Assembly (NCBI GenBank): GCA_029260715.1
Contig: JAJDCS010000043.1
Coordinates: 62,001-126,000 of the forward strand
Direction of reading: 5' to 3'
Source of the DNA: Phycisphaeraceae bacterium
GTDB lineage: Bacteria > Planctomycetota > Phycisphaerae > Phycisphaerales > Phycisphaeraceae
DNA length: 64,000 nt
Part shown: positions 55,929 through 64,000 of the stretch, in pieces
Layout: every line of letters begins with the position of its first letter
Position numbering within the stretch: position 1 is the stretch's first letter
Translations under genes and position numbers: made by a program
The notes under the pieces: model-generated
Database searches by the model: none
Told to the model about the DNA's origin: nothing
What the model saw: only the letters and a program-made list of their open reading frames with translations

Positions 55929-56534
55929 GTGTCAGACCGATTGAACCGTTCTTTTTACCGCCGTGATGCGGTGCGGGTTGCCAGGTCGTTGCTTGGCCAG
56001 CGCCTGGTGCGCGTGCTCGACGGGCGTCGCTTGGCGGGGGCCATTGTCGAAGTCGAGGCATATCTAGGGCAGCGTGACCAGGCGGCGCATACCTACAACG
56101 GCCGTCGCACCGCGCGGAACGGGTCGATGTGGGGCGACGGCGGGCACGCGTATGTCTACTTCACCTACGGCATGCACCACTGCATGAACGCGGTGGCGGG
56201 GCGTGCGGACGAACCGATCGCGGTGCTGCTGCGGGCGATTGAGCCGTTAGAGGGGCTTGAGGTGATGCGGTCTTTGCGGAAGAAAGCACGGAAAGACACC
56301 GACCTGTGTTCCGGCCCGGCCAAGCTCTGCCAGGCGCTTGGGATCGATCGGGGGTTGGACGGCTGTGATTTAGTGGAAGGCTCAGAGCTGTTTATTGAGA
56401 AAGCCCGCGCCCGTGCCTATCCCGGTCGGGGTATTGTCACGGGCCCGCGCGTGGGTGTGGCTTACGCAGGCGCGTGGGCAGCCAAGCCGCTGCGATTTTA
56501 TGTCAAGGGCAACCATCACGTCAGTAGGCTCTAA
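55929..56534 (+). CDS. 3-methyladenine DNA glycosylase (AAG/MPG family)
   Basis: Base-excision enzyme that removes alkylated and deaminated purines from DNA. From the GTG at 55929, about 201 residues, the normal size of bacterial AAG proteins: LNRSFYRRDAVRVARSLLGQ, the catalytic region AGAIVEVEAYLGQRDQAAHT, RNGSMWGDGGHAYVYFTYGM, NAVAGRADEPIAVLLRAIEP, LCSGPAKLCQALGID and GPRVGV. The first Glu of VEVEAY corresponds to the water-activating glutamate. The frame is open upstream to 55755 but that part is antisense to the neighbour. Confidence 0.92.
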   Translation: MSDRLNRSFYRRDAVRVARSLLGQRLVRVLDGRRLAGAIVEVEAYLGQRDQAAHTYNGRRTARNGSMWGDGGHAYVYFTYGMHHCMNAVAGRADEPIAVLLRAIEPLEGLEVMRSLRKKARKDTDLCSGPAKLCQALGIDRGLDGCDLVEGSELFIEKARARAYPGRGIVTGPRVGVAYAGAWAAKPLRFYVKGNHHVSRL

Positions 56535-56547
56535 AGGGGCGTTGCCA

Positions 56548-57201
56548 TTAAAAGGGAACCATCATTCCTAGGTAGGGCATCACCCCGTCAAACCCGGGGT
56601 TTCTTAATGACCCGTCCTTGTTCGCGTTCGAGATGTGCAGCCAGCGGACACCGCCCAACAGCTTCACATCGGGTGACATGCTGTAAGTAAAGCCGATGCC
56701 CCACTGGGGGCGGAAGTTGAAGTGCGACCCCACGGCTGGGAACGGGTGGGAGCTTTTGTGCATGCCGGCGCCGACTTCAAGGTAGGCTGTCCAATCCCGG
56801 CTTTTATCAAAATACCATCGCAGCAGCAGGTCGCTGCCGTAGACGCTGGCCGATTTGTGCGTCCCTTCTTTGAGGTCGATGCGGCCTGTGATCAGTTCCA
56901 CGTTCAGCGAGAGGTTCTCGCAGATGAAATAACCGACGCCTGTGTGGGCGGCGTATACCCTGCCGGCGCCCTCACCCAGCGCCGCCGACCCGTAAGTTTG
57001 GAACGTCCACGAGCCTTCTCTGCCGAGGCCGATGAGCCGACGGGGTTGCTGGTTGTCCAGACGCTGCGCACCGGTGTCGGCGGCGAGCAGGTTGACTTGT
57101 CGGGCGGCTTCGTCGGTGCTTGCCAGAGCGTGCGTGCGCGCCGCCACGATCAGGATGAGTGGTAAACCGATCCGCCACAGCCTTGTTGTGTGAAGTCTCA
57201 A
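56548..57201 (-). CDS. PagL-like lipid A 3-O-deacylase (acyloxyacyl hydrolase family)
   Basis: Predicted outer-membrane beta-barrel that removes an acyl chain from lipid A. A hydrophobic N-terminus (RIGLPLILIVAARTHALAS) serves as signal peptide, followed by strands such as VYAAHTGVGYFICENLSLNV, LRWYFDKSRDWTAYLEVGAG and FRPQWGIGFTYSM. The family signature GGVRWLHISNANKDGS contains the catalytic His-x-Ser (about His189, Ser191), and the chain ends in Phe (PYLGMMVPF) as barrels do. The third catalytic acid is not certain. A TTG at 57201 is the assumed start because no ATG fits the signal peptide; the frame is open to 57357. Confidence 0.72.
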   Translation of the reverse strand: MRLHTTRLWRIGLPLILIVAARTHALASTDEAARQVNLLAADTGAQRLDNQQPRRLIGLGREGSWTFQTYGSAALGEGAGRVYAAHTGVGYFICENLSLNVELITGRIDLKEGTHKSASVYGSDLLLRWYFDKSRDWTAYLEVGAGMHKSSHPFPAVGSHFNFRPQWGIGFTYSMSPDVKLLGGVRWLHISNANKDGSLRNPGFDGVMPYLGMMVPF

Positions 57202-57416
57202 ACAGCAGTCCAGAGAAATGAGGACACCATAAATTCGATGGGCGATCTTACCGCCTACATCGCGTATGGCAAAACCGGCGACGCCGGGCCGACCGCGCGT
57301 TGTAAAACCATTGCGAGGGGGTCGCCTCTGAGCGTCCATTTCCACTATAATCCCCAACCCGGCTGTTGTAGACAGCGGCGATAGCCGTTACGGTAAGCTT
57401 TTAGCAAGAAGACGCG

Positions 57417-58979
57417 ATGACACCGCAAAACAACGCTTCTCAGACACGGCCCAACCCCGGCGGGGTGAATCTGATCGACTGCTCGCTGCGAGACGGCCAC
57501 CAGTCGCTGCTGGCCACGCGCATGAGCACCGAGCAGACGCTGCGCGTGCTGCCGATGCTGCGCGACAGCGGGTACAGCATCCTCGAGTTGTGGGGTGGCG
57601 CCACACTCGATTCGGCGTTGCGGTTTACCAACGACGACCCGTTCGAGCGGCTCGACCGCTTCTGCGAAGTTTTGGGGAACCCGACAAAGGGGCAGGGGGG
57701 CGTGTCGATCCGTTCGCTGTGTCGCGGGCAGAATCTTTTCGGCTACTCGCCGTACCCCGACAACGTGGTGGTGGAGTTCTTGAAAGAAGCCGTGCGGTCG
57801 GGTTCGAACCGGGTGCGGATTTTCGACGCGTTGAACGACCCGCGCAACCTCATGACGGCCATCATGGCCACGAAGACCTTCAACGGCCACGCCGAAGCGG
57901 CGCTGTCTTACACCACCAGCCCCGTGCACGACACCGATCACTTCCTCAACTTCGCACGCAGCGCCGTCGACAGCGGCGCCGACTCGTTAGCCATCAAGGA
58001 CATGGCCGGGCTGCTGCACCCTGCGGACGCTTTTACGCTGATCGAGGCGATCAAGGAGGCGTTCCCCGATGTTGAGTTGACGTTGCACTCGCACTGCACC
58101 AACGGCCTGGCCACCACGACGTATATCGTGGGCATGCTGTGCGGGGTGGACCATCTGGACGTTTGCTACGGCCCGATGGCGGGAGCGACGTCGCAGCCGT
58201 CGGCGGAGCTGATCGCTTTCTTCGCCAAAGAGATGGGTATTGAACTCAACGTGGATATGGCGCTCGCGCCGCTGATCGACACAGAGCTTCGGCAGATCCG
58301 CAAAGAGCTAGCCGACACCGACAAAGACCCGACCCACATCGCCCGCCCCTGGCCGACCGAGCCCGACTCGCAGACGCGACAGCTCATCAAAGAAGCGGTC
58401 AATCTGATCAAGCGGCGTGACCGCCAGAGCCTCGACGAAGCCATCGCTCTCATTGAAGACCAGATCATGGTCCCGCAGGGCTACCCGCCGATCGACCGGA
58501 AGCAGCTCGAGGCGCAGGTGCCCGGGGGCATGCTGTCGAACCTGCACAACCAGCTCAAAGAACAGGGCAAGCTCGACCTGCTGCCACAGATTCTCGACGA
58601 GGTGCCACGTGTGCGCAAGGCGGCTGGGTACGTGCCTTTGGTGACGCCCACCAGCCAGATCGTTGGGACGCAGGCCGCTTTCAATGTTATCCAGGGCTCG
58701 CCGTATTCGTTTGTCAGTGAGCCGTTTAGAGAGCTTTTGATGGGCAAGTACGGGCGTCTGCCCGGCCCGCCGGACCCGGACGTGCTTGAGAAAGTTTCGA
58801 GAGGCGAGCCCCCGGCGTTTAAGCGCCCGGCGGACTATATTGACGACATCGACCTAGCGAAGGTCCACGAGAACAACGCCGGGCTAATCCGGTCGCACCG
58901 GGATTTGCTGCTGCTGCTATTGTTCCCCGTGCCGGCCAAGCAGTTTTTGACCGGGCTCCAGGAGCCCGTTGCTTCGTAA
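57417..58979 (+). CDS. Carboxyltransferase subunit (pyruvate carboxylase B / oxaloacetate decarboxylase alpha type), no biotinyl domain
   Basis: TIM-barrel carboxyltransferase of the HMGL-like family: LIDCSLRDGHQSLLATRM (metal and substrate motif), ILELWGGATLDSALRF, NRVRIFDALNDPRN, the lysine motif SLAIKDMAGLLHPADAF, metal-binding LTLHSHCTNG, then the conserved carboxylase region (LIKEAVNLIKRRDRQSLDEA and PGGMLSNLHNQLKEQG, PLVTPTSQIVGTQAAFNV). It moves a carboxyl group between biotin and pyruvate/oxaloacetate or a related keto acid. At 520 residues it ends before the usual C-terminal biotin-carrier domain (no MKM motif), so a separate carrier protein is needed. It may instead belong to a methylmalonyl-CoA-type complex. 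Confidence 0.85.
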   Translation: MTPQNNASQTRPNPGGVNLIDCSLRDGHQSLLATRMSTEQTLRVLPMLRDSGYSILELWGGATLDSALRFTNDDPFERLDRFCEVLGNPTKGQGGVSIRSLCRGQNLFGYSPYPDNVVVEFLKEAVRSGSNRVRIFDALNDPRNLMTAIMATKTFNGHAEAALSYTTSPVHDTDHFLNFARSAVDSGADSLAIKDMAGLLHPADAFTLIEAIKEAFPDVELTLHSHCTNGLATTTYIVGMLCGVDHLDVCYGPMAGATSQPSAELIAFFAKEMGIELNVDMALAPLIDTELRQIRKELADTDKDPTHIARPWPTEPDSQTRQLIKEAVNLIKRRDRQSLDEAIALIEDQIMVPQGYPPIDRKQLEAQVPGGMLSNLHNQLKEQGKLDLLPQILDEVPRVRKAAGYVPLVTPTSQIVGTQAAFNVIQGSPYSFVSEPFRELLMGKYGRLPGPPDPDVLEKVSRGEPPAFKRPADYIDDIDLAKVHENNAGLIRSHRDLLLLLLFPVPAKQFLTGLQEPVAS

Positions 58980-59049
58980 CACCGTGGCGAGTATTGAGTA
59001 AGATGGTGGCCATCCGGCCCGATGTTGGGCCGGGCCAGGAGCTATATAG

Positions 59050-60507
59050 ATGCCAGACGTAGAGCAAGCCGAATCAACCAAATCGCAGCCGTTGGACGTG
59101 TCGTTGAAAGACATCGGCCCGGCGCGCAAGAGCCTGACGATCAAGGTCCCGCCCGAGCGGATCGCTGAGAAGATCGAGTCGAACTTCTCTCAGCTCAACA
59201 CCTCCGCGGTGGTGCCGGGCTTCCGCAAGGGGCGCGTGCCCAGGAAGCTGCTTGAGAAGCGGTTCGGTAAGACGCTTCAAGAGGACGCGCGTAACCAGTT
59301 GCTGAGCGAGTGCTACAGCCAGGCGGTGGAGGACAACAAGCTCGACGTGATCGGCGAGCCCGACATCAAGGACATGGACGAGATCAAGCTGCCCGAGAGC
59401 GGGCCGCTGGAGTTCAGCGTCGAGGTCGAGGTGTCGCCGCAGGTCAAGCTGCCCGACTTGAAGGGCATCAAGGTCAATAAGCCCAAGATGGCGGTCTCCG
59501 ACAGCAACGTTGATGAAGAGATCAACCGCCTGCGTGAGCGGTTCGGCAAGCCGTCCGAAGCCACGGACGCAGCCGTGCAAGAAAAAGACTACGTCAAAGC
59601 CGACGTGAAAATCCTGCCGGGCAAAGACGCGGCGGACGACGCCGAGCCGATCAGCCACCACCCCGAGTCGTGGATCATGGCTCACGGGAAAGACCAGGAT
59701 TACAAGGGCCACGTGGCGGGCATTGTGGTCGAGCAGTTGGGCAAGAAGCTGATCGGCAAAAAAAGCGGCCACACGGCGAAGATTTCAATGACCGGCCCGT
59801 CCGGCCACGAAAACGAGAAGATCAAGGACCAACCCATCACGATCGTGATCGCAATCCAGAGCGTCGACCGCGTGGAGCCAGCCAGCGAGCAAGAGGTTGT
59901 GGAGATGTGGGGGCTCGAATCGGTCGAGAAGCTGCGCGAGCGGCTCACAGAGTTGCTCAAAGAACGGCAGGAGCGCCAGCAGCAGGTCGCCATGCACCAG
60001 CAGTTGTCCGATTACCTGATGGACAAAGTGGACCTGGAACTGCCCCAGGGGCTGACCAGCCGCCAGTCGGCGCGCACGCTGCACCGCCGTGCCATGGAGA
60101 TGGCCTACGCGGGCGTGGACACCCAAGAGATCGAGCAGAAGATCGCGGAGATGCGCCAGGAGAGCGAGGCCGATGCGGTCAAGCAGCTCAAGCAGTTCTT
60201 TATTATGGATCAGGCCGCCAAGGACCTGAACGTCGAGGTGACCGAGGGCGAGGTCAACGGCCGGATCGCGATGATGGCCACGCAGCAGGGCCGTCGCCCC
60301 GAGAAGGTCCGCCACGACATGCAACGCAAGGGCGAGATCGAGCACCTGTTTTTACAGATCCGCGAGCAGAAGACGCTCGACAAAATCCTCGAAAGCGCCG
60401 CGATCAGCGAGGTTGACGAAGTGGGCGACACCGAGAAGAAAAAGCCCAAGAAGACAACGAAGAAAAAATCAGCCGCCAAGCCCAAGAAGAAAACGAAGAA
60501 AGAATGA
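59050..60507 (+). CDS. tig: Trigger factor with lysine-rich tail
   Basis: Ribosome-associated chaperone. N-terminal ribosome-binding domain: IGPARKSLTIKVPPERIAEK, VVPGFRKGRVPRKLLEKRFG (the GFRxGxxP loop that docks at the exit tunnel), then a divergent PPIase-like domain (about 165-275, YVKADVKILPGKDA and AKISMTGPSGH) and the helical C-terminal domain (about 280-455). The last 25 residues are mainly lysine (KKKPKKTTKKKSAAKPKKK), unusual for trigger factor. CAGGAG lies 10 bases before the ATG. Its stop overlaps the next ATG (ATGA). clpX follows; tig-clpP-clpX is the common order, but clpP is missing here. Confidence 0.92.
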   Translation: MPDVEQAESTKSQPLDVSLKDIGPARKSLTIKVPPERIAEKIESNFSQLNTSAVVPGFRKGRVPRKLLEKRFGKTLQEDARNQLLSECYSQAVEDNKLDVIGEPDIKDMDEIKLPESGPLEFSVEVEVSPQVKLPDLKGIKVNKPKMAVSDSNVDEEINRLRERFGKPSEATDAAVQEKDYVKADVKILPGKDAADDAEPISHHPESWIMAHGKDQDYKGHVAGIVVEQLGKKLIGKKSGHTAKISMTGPSGHENEKIKDQPITIVIAIQSVDRVEPASEQEVVEMWGLESVEKLRERLTELLKERQERQQQVAMHQQLSDYLMDKVDLELPQGLTSRQSARTLHRRAMEMAYAGVDTQEIEQKIAEMRQESEADAVKQLKQFFIMDQAAKDLNVEVTEGEVNGRIAMMATQQGRRPEKVRHDMQRKGEIEHLFLQIREQKTLDKILESAAISEVDEVGDTEKKKPKKTTKKKSAAKPKKKTKKE

Positions 60508-60824
60508 CCGCGGCGTTGGCGTCAGGCGCGGCCGTGCTGCTGGGGGCTCCTGGGTACAACGCGGGCCGGGTTTTCATTGTGCTGGGCGTGCTGGCGGGTT
60601 TGTCTTTGGTTGTGATCATCGCCGGCGCACTGATCCACAAGAAACTCAGCAAAGACCCGGCCGTGCCCCTGGGCGGGTATACGCTTGATCAGTTGCAGCG
60701 GATGCGTGATCAGGGCCAACTCACGCAAGAGGAATACGACATGGCCAGGGGCATGATTATCGCCGGCGAGTCGCGTGCGGGCGGGGTTGTGAAAGACGCC
60801 GTCGAAGATTCAGGTCATTCCTAA
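60504..60824 (+). CDS. Small membrane protein with SHOCT-like C-terminus
   Basis: A 106-residue protein with one long hydrophobic region (VFIVLGVLAGLSLVVIIAGA, about 23-45) and a C-terminal helix pair YTLDQLQRMRDQGQLTQEEY followed by DMARGMI, matching the short SHOCT-type motif (L..L...G.IT.EEF...K). The ATG overlaps the tig stop codon by four bases, so it is translationally coupled. Function unknown; SHOCT segments are thought to mediate oligomerisation. Confidence 0.65.
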   Translation: MTAALASGAAVLLGAPGYNAGRVFIVLGVLAGLSLVVIIAGALIHKKLSKDPAVPLGGYTLDQLQRMRDQGQLTQEEYDMARGMIIAGESRAGGVVKDAVEDSGHS

Positions 60825-61227
60825 ATCCGATAACCTGTTGCCGTTAGAATTTTATTACCCAAGTCAGCCTCTTACGCAATTTTCTTCGGCCATTTTTGGT
60901 TATCGGCCGACCCCGCTTCAAATTCGGTGCTATAATTGCGGTAATCGCCCGACACAGAAAAACGCTTCGTAGCATGGTGTTGGCTGTGTGAATCGGGCGG
61001 GTGTCAGTGGGGTTATCTGAGCATTACTATTATTAGACTTCGTGGGTTAATACACGGTGATAACATTAGGAAAGACAAATCCCTAGCGGCGTGAGGAATC
61101 CGACGGGTGATTAAGCCCGTATGATAGATGGACGATCAAGCCAAGGGTTTGATCTGATTGGCAGGTGCCACTATCTGCTGCCGGGGGAGGGCTGGCTGTG
61201 GTACGCAACCAAGTGGGTTAAGAGCTT
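60825..61227 (+). other. Intergenic region upstream of clpX
   Basis: About 400 bases without a convincing gene. A consensus TATAAT lies at 60931-60936 with no clear -35. The rest is moderately AT-rich with no strong hairpin, tRNA or riboswitch signature that I can recognise. clpP, expected before clpX, is not here. Confidence 0.4.
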
Positions 61228-62562
61228 ATGTCAAACGATCGAAGCGGTGGCAAAGGAGGCCGGGGCGGCGCCAAGGGCGGCGGTGGTGGCGACGATGGTG
61301 GCAGCGGCTTTAAAGGGCGGCGCGTCACCACCTGTTCGTTCTGCGGCAAGAGTTCGCGCGAAGTGGGCCCCATGGTGGAGGGCCCCAGCGACGTCTATAT
61401 CTGCGCCAACTGCACCGAGCTGTGCCAGAATATATTCAAGCAGGAGCGCCGCCGCGTTCAGTCCGGTCGCCCCATGGTCGGGTCGATCCCCACGCCCCGC
61501 CAACTCAAAGAATATCTCGATCAGTACGTCATCGGCCAGGAAAAAGCCAAGCGCGATCTGGCGGTGAGTGTGCACACGCACTACAAGCGGCTGGCCGCTT
61601 CGGAAAAAGAAAGCGGCGGGATTGAGCTGGACAAGTCCAACATCTTGACGATCGGCCCGACCGGTTCGGGCAAGACGCTTTTGGCGCGCACGCTGGCCAA
61701 GACGCTGCACGTGCCTTTTGCTATCGGCGATGCCACCACGCTCACCGAAGCGGGCTACGTCGGCGAGGACGTCGAGAACCTGCTGCTCAAACTGCTTCAA
61801 GCCGCGGACTACGACATCGAGGCTGCACAGCGCGGCATTATCTACATCGACGAGATCGACAAGATCGGCAAGACCAGCAACAACGTGTCGATCACGCGCG
61901 ACGTGTCGGGCGAGGGCGTGCAGCAGGCGCTACTGAAAATGCTCGAAGGCACGGTGGCGAACGTCCCACCCCAGGGCGGCCGCAAGCACCCCGAGCAGCA
62001 GTACATCCAGATCGACACGACGAACATTTTGTTCATCTGCGCCGGGACGTTCGTGGGATTAGAGGACATCATCCGCAAGCGTTTGGGCCAAAAGTCGATC
62101 GGGTTCGTGTCCGAGCGGACCGCCGACGAGCGCATCGAAGACCGGGAATTCCTCATGTCGCGGGTCACGCCCGAAGACATCATCGAGTTCGGCATGATCC
62201 CCGAATTGATCGGCCGGTTGCCCATCGTCACCCCGCTGGCGCCGCTGACCGAGGATATCATGGTCCAGATCCTTACCGAGCCCAAGAACGCCTTGGTCCG
62301 CCAGTACCAGCACTTCTTCACGATGGAGAACGCCGAGCTGGAATTCACGCCTGGAGCGCTGTCGCTGATCGCCAAGCGGGCCATGGCCCGAAACACCGGC
62401 GCCAGGGCGCTGCGGTCGGTGATCGATGACGTCATGCTCGATCTGCTGTACGATCTGCCCGAGATGAACAACGAGGGCACGCGGTACATGATCGACGCCG
62501 CCGCGATCGAAAAACGCTTGCCACTGAACGAGCTGCGTGAATCCAGGAAAGAGTCGGCGTAA
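61228..62562 (+). CDS. clpX: ATP-dependent Clp protease ATP-binding subunit ClpX
   Basis: AAA+ unfoldase that feeds substrates to ClpP. Order: a glycine-rich N-terminal extension of about 28 residues ([19 protein letters not shown]), the four-cysteine zinc domain (Cys36, Cys39, Cys59, Cys62, TCSFCGK and ICANCTE), Walker [19 protein letters not shown], pore-loop [11 protein letters not shown], Walker [11 protein letters not shown], sensor and C-terminal domain [16 protein letters not shown]. 444 residues. A weak AAGAG lies before the ATG at 61228. Follows the tig pair; clpP must lie elsewhere. Confidence 0.96.
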   Translation: MSNDRSGGKGGRGGAKGGGGGDDGGSGFKGRRVTTCSFCGKSSREVGPMVEGPSDVYICANCTELCQNIFKQERRRVQSGRPMVGSIPTPRQLKEYLDQYVIGQEKAKRDLAVSVHTHYKRLAASEKESGGIELDKSNILTIGPTGSGKTLLARTLAKTLHVPFAIGDATTLTEAGYVGEDVENLLLKLLQAADYDIEAAQRGIIYIDEIDKIGKTSNNVSITRDVSGEGVQQALLKMLEGTVANVPPQGGRKHPEQQYIQIDTTNILFICAGTFVGLEDIIRKRLGQKSIGFVSERTADERIEDREFLMSRVTPEDIIEFGMIPELIGRLPIVTPLAPLTEDIMVQILTEPKNALVRQYQHFFTMENAELEFTPGALSLIAKRAMARNTGARALRSVIDDVMLDLLYDLPEMNNEGTRYMIDAAAIEKRLPLNELRESRKESA

Positions 62563-62666
62563 ACTTCATGTGGCTGATCCGATCCGCCCGTATCGGTCGG
62601 CTGTCTTGGGGCGAATTGAGCCTACGCAACCGTCTGTGGCCCGAACGGGGCGGAGATCGTTCAAGC

Positions 62667-64000
62667 ATGTACAAAAACCGACTCGCCGATCCAGTTAAAG
62701 CATGGCTTGTGTGCGTGGCGGTTGTTTTTGCCGCGTGTATGGCGGCCTCGCCGCTTGCCGCCGAGTTGGTTTCGCCCGATCAGCTGGCGGAGCTGCCGCA
62801 GCTTGCCGATACCGGGCGGTTCGACCAAGTCTTGACCCTGCTCAAATCCAACGGCCACGGCGACGCCCAGGCCGCGTCGCTGATCACTGACTTGGAGCGG
62901 TACGAGCAAAACCAACTCAAACGCAGCGACCAGTGGCACGAGTCATACGAGAAAGCGATCGAGGAACTTGAGTCTCGCCTGGCTGAGGGGAAGCTTGAGG
63001 AGGCGTTGGCGAGCGCCGTGACGGCCCACAACCTCGCGGTTGATCCGCAGGCGATGATCGCGTCGCCGCTGGTTAAGAAGCTCGTTGCACAGACCCGTGT
63101 GCAAGCTCAGGCCGCAGAGGACGCCCAAGACTGGGTTGAAGCGCTTAGCCTCTACCGGGCCCTGACGCTTTTGTTCGACGACCCCAGCCTGTACCGCGAC
63201 AAGATCACGCGCACGGGCCGGCACCTTCGCGCCTTGCGGCTGTACGCGCCGAAGCAACTCCGCAAGCTGTACGCGGCCCGGGCCCAGCGCCTGGGCGAAG
63301 AACTACCCGATCCTCCGCAAGGGGAGGAAGAGCCTTGGGAAGAGCGGCTAAGCGACATCAAGGTTTCGATGCTCCGCCAGACTCTGGCCCAGGCGGCCAG
63401 GCGGCATGTATCGAGCGTCGGGTACACGCAGATGCTCCACAGCGCTTTGGAGAGCCTGTTGGCGTTGGTTGAAACGGACGGGCTGACGGGCGTGTTCCCG
63501 ATGCTGTCGGACGCGCCCAAAGCCAAGCGATTCCACGACGGCTTGCTGGAAATGCTCGACGGCATCGACGCCCGCAAGAACCCGCTGAATTTTCTGGACG
63601 CGGCCACGGTGATCGACCGGATCACCTCGCTAAACGACAAGACCGCCCAATTGCCCGACCGCGTGTTGGTCTACGAGCTTAGCGAGGGGGCGACCGACGC
63701 GCTGGATGATTTTTCGGCGGTGATCTGGCCCAACGAGGTGGAGACGTTCAGCCGCAACACCCAGGGCAAGTTTTACGGCGTGGGTATTCAGATCTCCATC
63801 CGCGACGATCAATTGATTGTTGTCAGCCCGCTTGAGGATACACCCGCCCAGCGTGCGGGCATCAAGGCGGGTGACATCATCGCCACCGTGGACGGCAACG
63901 ACACGGCTATGTGGTCGCTGGACCGTGCGGTGCGTGAGATCACCGGCCCTGAGGGCACGAAGGTGAAGCTGGGCATCAAGCGGGTCGGCGAGGCGGAGTT
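62667..64000 (+). CDS. S41-type carboxyl-terminal processing protease with PDZ domain, partial (3' end outside window)
   Basis: Open to the right edge, 444 complete codons seen. A signal peptide (VKAWLVCVAVVFAACMAASP, cleavage near PLAA) precedes a long helical N-terminal region (about 40-360) of unknown type with TPR-like helices (SALESLLALVETDGLTGVF). This leads into a PDZ domain: KFYGVGIQISIRDDQLIVVS, TPAQRAGIKAGDIIATVDGN, REITGPEGTKVKLGIKR. The sequence YGVGI...PAQRAGIKAGD is typical of CtpA/S41A peptidases, whose catalytic Ser-Lys would lie beyond the window. Predicted periplasmic endopeptidase; the catalytic part is unseen. Confidence 0.75.
   Translation, partial: MYKNRLADPVKAWLVCVAVVFAACMAASPLAAELVSPDQLAELPQLADTGRFDQVLTLLKSNGHGDAQAASLITDLERYEQNQLKRSDQWHESYEKAIEELESRLAEGKLEEALASAVTAHNLAVDPQAMIASPLVKKLVAQTRVQAQAAEDAQDWVEALSLYRALTLLFDDPSLYRDKITRTGRHLRALRLYAPKQLRKLYAARAQRLGEELPDPPQGEEEPWEERLSDIKVSMLRQTLAQAARRHVSSVGYTQMLHSALESLLALVETDGLTGVFPMLSDAPKAKRFHDGLLEMLDGIDARKNPLNFLDAATVIDRITSLNDKTAQLPDRVLVYELSEGATDALDDFSAVIWPNEVETFSRNTQGKFYGVGIQISIRDDQLIVVSPLEDTPAQRAGIKAGDIIATVDGNDTAMWSLDRAVREITGPEGTKVKLGIKRVGEAE

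Noticed and set aside
60931-60936. Full promoter for clpX
   Set aside because: TATAAT is perfect but no -35 at 15-19 bases is convincing and the distance to the start is about 290 bases, so it is noted only inside the intergenic entry.

Overview
The window is a GC-rich bacterial chromosome segment, most likely from a Planctomycetota of the class Phycisphaerae. This placement is an inference. It rests on three PEP-CTERM proteins (HAF-repeat and NxxGxxAF-repeat types), on biosynthetic genes scattered singly rather than in operons (trpA, trpE, hisB, hisC, hisG, aroB, proB), on lysine-rich protein tails, on many start codons without a Shine-Dalgarno sequence, and on a planctomycete-type RAYT transposase. 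The cell evidently has an LPS-bearing outer membrane: LptF and LptG permeases, Kdo transferase, a PagL-like lipid A deacylase, a TorF-like porin and a TonB/ExbD pair are all encoded. Apart from the frameshifted RAYT, no insertion sequence, prophage, CRISPR array, rRNA or recognisable tRNA was seen.

Layout. 1-5.3 kb (minus strand): end of a TPR protein, trpA, lptG, lptF, rph. 5.4-11.2 kb: two HIT hydrolases, an AT-rich PD-(D/E)XK nuclease-like gene, an AEC permease and a glycosyltransferase fused to a helical glycosidase-like domain. 11.3-16.8 kb: hisBC, a PilZ protein, a HEAT-repeat protein, a DegT aminotransferase. 16.8-18.2 kb: a REP/RAYT island. 18.2-27.4 kb: VOC protein, NfeD-like protein, orphan FliN, trpE, a membrane-spanning P-loop ATPase, a porin, and a ketosynthase pair (FabF plus a homologue that lost both catalytic histidines). 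27.5-36.9 kb is the translation block: rpsA, nusA, infB, DUF503, rbfA, a HhH-GPD protein and hisG. 37-43.3 kb: a large TPR lipoprotein and gyrB. 43.4-47.7 kb: PEP-CTERM cargo proteins of lower GC. 48-57.2 kb: metG, waaA, proB, tonB-like, exbD, aroB, an alkyladenine glycosylase and a pagL-like gene. 57.4-64 kb: a carboxyltransferase subunit, trigger factor, a SHOCT-like protein, clpX and the start of an S41 PDZ protease.

The most noteworthy signals are: (i) a REP-RAYT island with inverted near-identical REP copies plus a remote copy; (ii) a second family of nested hairpins sharing a TCCGCC/GGCGGA core while their outer stems vary but keep pairing; (iii) a recurring start architecture with a -10-like hexamer exactly 7-8 bases before the start codon, predicting leaderless mRNAs; (iv) a long, apparently structured nusA leader in the place where rimP would usually be; and (v) the ketosynthase pair. 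Functions come from motif recognition by eye; no database search was possible.
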